Shown here: in pieces, positions 5,425 to 8,384 of the stretch | Layout: each line of letters begins with the position of its first letter | Position numbering within the stretch: position 1 is the first letter of the stretch | DNA from: CANLWN01 sp039815505 | GTDB taxonomy: Bacteria > Bacteroidota > Bacteroidia > Flavobacteriales > Flavobacteriaceae | Direction: 5' to 3' | Assembly (NCBI GenBank): GCA_039815505.1 | Contig: JBCBZE010000135.1 | Coordinates: forward strand, 1 to 8,384 | Length of the DNA stretch: 8,384 nt | Notes under the pieces: generated by a model | What the model was told of the DNA's origin: nothing | Database searches by the model: none | The model's input: the letters and a program-made list of their open reading frames with translations, nothing else | Program-made: the position numbers and the translations under genes

Positions 5425-5922
5425 ATGAAGCTTTACCAATTAAAATCCCGCCAATCCATACCCATATCAAAGGAGAAGGCATGGAATTTTCTCTCCAGCC
5501 CCAAAAACTTAAAAGTAATTACACCGGACCATATGGGGTTCACTATTCTAGATGGGGGCGATAGACCTATGTTTCCCGGTCAAATTATACAATACAGGGT
5601 TTCCCCTTTTCCCGGTATGAATACCAAATGGGTCACCGAAATAACCCATGTCAAGGAAGGAGAATATTTTGTGGACGAACAACGTTTTGGGCCCTACGCA
5701 TTATGGCATCACAAACATTTTATTAGACCTATCGAAGGTGGTGTGGAAATGGAGGATATCATAGACTACAAAATCCCTTTTGGAATTTTAGGTCAATTGG
5801 CACACCCCATTTTGGTAAAAGGGCAACTAAAAAAAATATTTGCGTATCGGGAGAAAAAATTAGTGGAGTTATTTGGTAAGATAGAAGGTATTCCGAACGA
5901 ACTTCAATTAAAATCCATTTAA
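5425..5922 (+). CDS. SRPBCC (START-like) fold protein, first gene of the photolyase operon
   Basis: 165-residue cytoplasmic protein without signal peptide. It fits the SRPBCC/Bet v1-like fold, an open hydrophobic cavity that binds small lipophilic ligands. An N-terminal strand (MKLYQLKSRQSIPIS) is followed by the helix pair KEKAWNFLSSPKNLKVITP, typical of the 'cyclase/dehydrase' branch. A series of strands then includes GQIIQYRVSPFPGMNTKWVTEI, FVDEQRFGPYALWHHKHF and EMEDIIDYKIPFG. A long C-terminal helix spans about residues 126-152. The ligand is unknown. The gene ends with TAA followed at once by in-frame TAA and TGA. The next gene starts 2 nt later, so the two are translated from one message. 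Its place with a photolyase suggests a role in a light or stress response, as for SRPBCC genes in light-induced clusters elsewhere (inference). Confidence 0.88.
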   Translation: MKLYQLKSRQSIPISKEKAWNFLSSPKNLKVITPDHMGFTILDGGDRPMFPGQIIQYRVSPFPGMNTKWVTEITHVKEGEYFVDEQRFGPYALWHHKHFIRPIEGGVEMEDIIDYKIPFGILGQLAHPILVKGQLKKIFAYREKKLVELFGKIEGIPNELQLKSI

Positions 5923-5924
5923 TA

Positions 5925-6614
5925 ATGAAGAAAAATATATTATTGATAGGCGGGTCCTATGGTATAGGTCACAGCATTGCCGAACAGTTACAGAAAGAGC
6001 ATTCCATTTTTGTGGCTTCACGCACTAGTGAAAGCTTAGGGGAAATGTCCGTAAAGCATATTCCTTTTAATGCGGTTACGGATACCTTGGACCTTTCCCA
6101 ACTGCCAGAAACGCTTCATGGTTTTGTCTATTGCCCGGGCACCATTAACCTAAAACCTTTTAAAATGCTCAGCGAAGATACGTTTAAGGCAGATATGGAA
6201 CTTAATTTTTTCGCCCTTGTACGAACGGTCAAGTCCATACTCCCATTGATGGCAAAAAATGCAAGCATGGTCTTTTTCAGTACCGTTGCGGTGCATAACG
6301 GAATGCCTTTCCATACCAGCGTTGCATCCGCTAAAGGGGCCATTGAAGGGTTTGCTAAATCCATGGCCGCCGAATATGCCCCGACACTACGAATAAATGT
6401 TGTGGCCCCGTCTTTAGTGGACACCCCTTTGGCGAACCGATTACTGAACAATGATAGAAAAAAGGAACAAATGGCAGAGCGCCATCCATTAAAAAGAATT
6501 GGTGAGACAAGGGATATTGCCGATGCCACCGTATTTCTATTAAGTGATAAAAGTAGTTGGATGACGGGCCAAATTATAGGTGTTGACGGAGGAATATCTA
6601 CCTTAAAAGTCTAG
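5925..6614 (+). CDS. Atypical short-chain dehydrogenase/reductase (SDR) lacking the catalytic tyrosine
   Basis: 229-residue Rossmann-fold protein. Nucleotide-binding motif GGSYGIG (9-15) replaces the usual TGxxxGIG, and Arg33 in ASR may contact NADP phosphate. YCPGTI (69-74) stands where NNAG is usual. Asn94 (ELN) is the conserved structural/catalytic Asn. The active-site stretch runs from FFSTVAVHNG to SVASAKGAIEG: Lys137 of the YxxxK motif is kept, but the Tyr position is Val133 (GTT at 6321-6323), and the catalytic Ser position is Thr120 (preceded by Ser119). The C-terminal part is standard, with RINVVAPSLVDTPLA (156-170) and MTGQIIGVDGG (213-223). The reading frame is intact, so this is not decay. 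Without Tyr the normal proton relay is absent; a cofactor-sensing, binding or altered-chemistry role is likely. It lies 2 nt after the SRPBCC gene and 1 nt before the photolyase gene. Confidence 0.92.
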   Translation: MKKNILLIGGSYGIGHSIAEQLQKEHSIFVASRTSESLGEMSVKHIPFNAVTDTLDLSQLPETLHGFVYCPGTINLKPFKMLSEDTFKADMELNFFALVRTVKSILPLMAKNASMVFFSTVAVHNGMPFHTSVASAKGAIEGFAKSMAAEYAPTLRINVVAPSLVDTPLANRLLNNDRKKEQMAERHPLKRIGETRDIADATVFLLSDKSSWMTGQIIGVDGGISTLKV

Positions 6615-6615
6615 T

Positions 6616-7923
6616 ATGGCCAAAAAAGTATCCGTTTTTTGGTTTCGAAGAGACCTTAGATCAACCGATAACGCCGGTTTTTTTAATGCCCTAAAAGGCA
6701 AATACCCGGTATTGCCCCTTTTTATTTTTGATTCGGAAATCTTGGAAAAGCTACCTAAAAAAGATGCCCGTGTTGCTTTTATCCATACATCCCTCCAAAA
6801 ACTCAACTCCGAATTCCATAGATATCAGAGTTCAATTGCCATATACCATGGGAAACCCTATGATGTGTTTAAAAATATAGTCGAGACCTATGATGTACAG
6901 GCCGTATATACCAATCATGACTACGAGCCCTACGCCAAGAAAAGGGATAGCTTGATTCATGAACTGCTTGCCCAAAACAACATTGCTTTTAAAACTTTCA
7001 AAGACCAGGTAATTTTTGAGAAGACCGAAGTGGTTAAAAACGATGGTAGTCCCTATGTGGTATACACCCCGTTTATGCGAAAATGGAAGGAATTGTTCGC
7101 TACCGGGGCACATGCAGAGTCGTATCCATCAGAAAAATTATTGAAAAACCTGCTACCAACAGAAGAACTCCCTTTTCCATCACTTTCCGATATCGGTTTT
7201 CAAAACGCGGAGATACAAGTAATGGATTTTATAGTTACTTCCCATCTTATATCGAACTATGAAAAGACCAGAAATTTTCCCGGGATCCCGCAAGGCACAT
7301 CCAGATTGGGCCCGCACCTAAGATTCGGGACCGTTTCCGTAAGGGAAATGATAAAGAAAGCCATTTCGGAAAAGAATGAGATTTTTTGGAACGAGCTTAT
7401 TTGGCGCGAATTTTTTATGCAGATCCTTTGGCATTTTCCGCATACGGTGCATACATCCTTTAAACCCAAATACGATCGCATCCAATGGCGAAATAACGAA
7501 ATGGAGTTCGAAAAATGGAAAAATGGACAAACAGGATATGCGTTGGTCGACGCGGGAATGCGAGAACTTAACGCAACCGGATATATGCATAACCGGGTAC
7601 GTATGCTGGTCGCAAGTTTCCTATGCAAACATTTACTGATAGACTGGCGTTGGGGCGAGGCGTATTTTGCGGAAAAACTATTGGATTATGAACTTAGTAG
7701 TAATGTGGGGAATTGGCAATGGGCTTCGGGAAGCGGAGTGGATGCCGCTCCCTATTTTCGAATCTTCAATCCAATGACACAAATTGAGAAATTCGACAAA
7801 CAAAAAACATATATTGATCAATGGGTTCCGGAGTTGCAGGAACTTACCTATCCACCAAAAATGGTAGATCACAAAATGGCCAGGGAACGCTGTCTATCAT
7901 CTTATAAAAAAGCGTTGGAATAA
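6616..7923 (+). CDS. phr: Deoxyribodipyrimidine photolyase (class I CPD photolyase)
   Basis: 435-residue enzyme that uses blue or near-UV light to split cyclobutane pyrimidine dimers in DNA. The N-terminal antenna domain opens with VFWFRRDLRSTDN (7-19) and includes YTNHDYEPYAKKRD (98-111). The FAD domain has TSRLGPHLRFGTVS (228-241), then NELIWREFF (259-267) with Glu260 and Trp263, which correspond to the lesion-contacting pair in E. coli PhrB. After that come GMRELNATGYMHNRVRM (314-330) and NWQWASGSGVDAAPYFRIFNP. The electron-transfer Trp triad is complete: Trp301, Trp344, Trp367. Asn363, at the site facing the flavin N5, is the photolyase form rather than the Asp or Cys of plant or insect cryptochromes. 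There is no long C-terminal extension, so a repair enzyme is favoured over a signalling cryptochrome. The start is 1 nt after the SDR stop, as the last gene of the operon. Confidence 0.96.
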   Translation: MAKKVSVFWFRRDLRSTDNAGFFNALKGKYPVLPLFIFDSEILEKLPKKDARVAFIHTSLQKLNSEFHRYQSSIAIYHGKPYDVFKNIVETYDVQAVYTNHDYEPYAKKRDSLIHELLAQNNIAFKTFKDQVIFEKTEVVKNDGSPYVVYTPFMRKWKELFATGAHAESYPSEKLLKNLLPTEELPFPSLSDIGFQNAEIQVMDFIVTSHLISNYEKTRNFPGIPQGTSRLGPHLRFGTVSVREMIKKAISEKNEIFWNELIWREFFMQILWHFPHTVHTSFKPKYDRIQWRNNEMEFEKWKNGQTGYALVDAGMRELNATGYMHNRVRMLVASFLCKHLLIDWRWGEAYFAEKLLDYELSSNVGNWQWASGSGVDAAPYFRIFNPMTQIEKFDKQKTYIDQWVPELQELTYPPKMVDHKMARERCLSSYKKALE

Positions 7924-7955
7924 CTCTTCCCAATTCACGGGTATGGATCCATGGG

Positions 7956-7987
7956 TTGTTCTCTTATGGATAAAAAATGTATATTTA
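7956..7987 (+). promoter_or_regulatory. Candidate promoter of the DUF1801 gene
   Basis: TTG (7956-7958), 21 nt spacer, then TATATTTA (7980-7987), which matches TAnnTTTG in all but the last base. The start codon at 8013 would have a leader of about 20 nt. A 10-bp palindrome ATGGATCCAT at 7943-7952 lies just upstream. No terminator is evident after the photolyase gene, so read-through is also possible. Confidence 0.4.
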
Positions 7988-8012
7988 TACGGCTATCCTA
8001 AATTTTCTCTCC

Positions 8013-8384
8013 ATGGCACAAAACAAGACCGTTCCCAATGCCCTTTCCGTGACGGATTTCTTAAATACGGTGGAAAATGATGAAAAACGCAAGGATGCTT
8101 ATCGCCTTTTGAAATTAATGGGTGAAATAACCGGGCAGCCTCCGGTAATGTGGGGCAACAGCATCATTGGTTTTGGGAGTTATCATTATAAGTATGATAC
8201 GGGACGGGAAGGCGATATGCTTCTCACCGGATTCTCTCCTAGAAAACAGAATTTCGCATTATACGTTATGGCAGGATTTGATCGTTATCCGGACCTGATG
8301 ACAAAACTGGGAAAACACAAGACCGGGAAGTCCTGCTTATATATCAAAAAACTGGAAGATGTCGATATAGAAATTCTTACCCAA
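8013..8384 (+). CDS. DUF1801 (YdhG-like) domain protein, 3' end outside the window
   Basis: The ATG at 8013 opens a frame that stays open to the last base, giving 124 visible codons. The N-terminus is cytoplasmic (MAQNKTVPNALSVTDFLNTV). A helix follows (DEKRKDAYRLLKLMGEITG), then PPVMWGNSIIGFGSYHYKY (about 44-62), FSPRKQNFALYVM (about 75-87) and a Lys-rich segment with GKSCLYIKKLEDVD. This is the pattern of DUF1801, a small alpha/beta fold related to YdhG of Bacillus. The function of the family is not established. Only a few residues are likely missing, since family members are around 130-145 aa. The gene is 89 nt after the photolyase gene on the same strand. Confidence 0.85.
   Translation, partial: MAQNKTVPNALSVTDFLNTVENDEKRKDAYRLLKLMGEITGQPPVMWGNSIIGFGSYHYKYDTGREGDMLLTGFSPRKQNFALYVMAGFDRYPDLMTKLGKHKTGKSCLYIKKLEDVDIEILTQ

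Noticed and set aside
5925..6614. SDR as a decaying pseudogene because of the lost Tyr
   Set aside because: The frame is complete, other motifs are well kept, and the gene is tightly coupled to both neighbours.
7257..7628. Minus-strand 123-aa and 90-aa ORFs inside the photolyase gene, with several Cys
   Set aside because: Antisense shadows of conserved photolyase codons; the Cys residues do not form a regular metal-binding spacing.

Overview
The window looks like chromosomal DNA of a marine flavobacterium (Bacteroidota, family Flavobacteriaceae). Evidence for this is the AT-rich DNA, the lack of clear Shine-Dalgarno sites, several exact Bacteroidota -7 boxes (TAnnTTTG), a DUF2911 lipoprotein-like secreted protein, an OmpA protein with the Cys-containing loop common in this group, and a secreted protein ending in a probable type IX secretion (T9SS) sorting domain. 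The genus cannot be fixed from the sequence; a Maribacter/Zobellia-like relative is only an impression.

Layout. Bases 2-241 are the 3' end of a gene ending in a phospho-receiver domain, probably a hybrid histidine kinase. Bases 242-1142 are a 0.9-kb stretch without an assured gene. It holds a repeat/palindrome cluster (344-387), two overlapping small ORFs with one hydrophobic segment each (515-697, 694-873) and a strong hairpin (1023-1060). An OmpA-family protein follows (1143-2243). It converges on a secreted DUF2911 protein (2438-3280, minus), and two hairpins between them end transcription. Next on the minus strand is a secreted propeller-like protein with a T9SS tail (3364-4515). It is divergent from an aquaporin-family channel (4663-5337) whose pore residues are NIP-like rather than water-channel-like.

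The most interesting part is 5385-7923: a promoter with an inverted-repeat operator, then three tightly packed genes, SRPBCC protein, atypical SDR and CPD photolyase (gaps of 2 nt and 1 nt). This is almost certainly one operon. The photolyase has all visible residues for light-driven DNA repair. The SDR has lost the catalytic tyrosine (Val133) while keeping the lysine, so it is probably not an ordinary oxidoreductase. SRPBCC, SDR and photolyase genes occur together in light-inducible clusters of other bacteria, so a light or oxidative-stress response module is a reasonable inference, but no photoreceptor or regulator gene lies in the window. A DUF1801 protein (8013 onward, cut by the window end) follows on the same strand with its own candidate promoter.

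No rRNA, tRNA, CRISPR array, insertion sequence or phage gene was seen.
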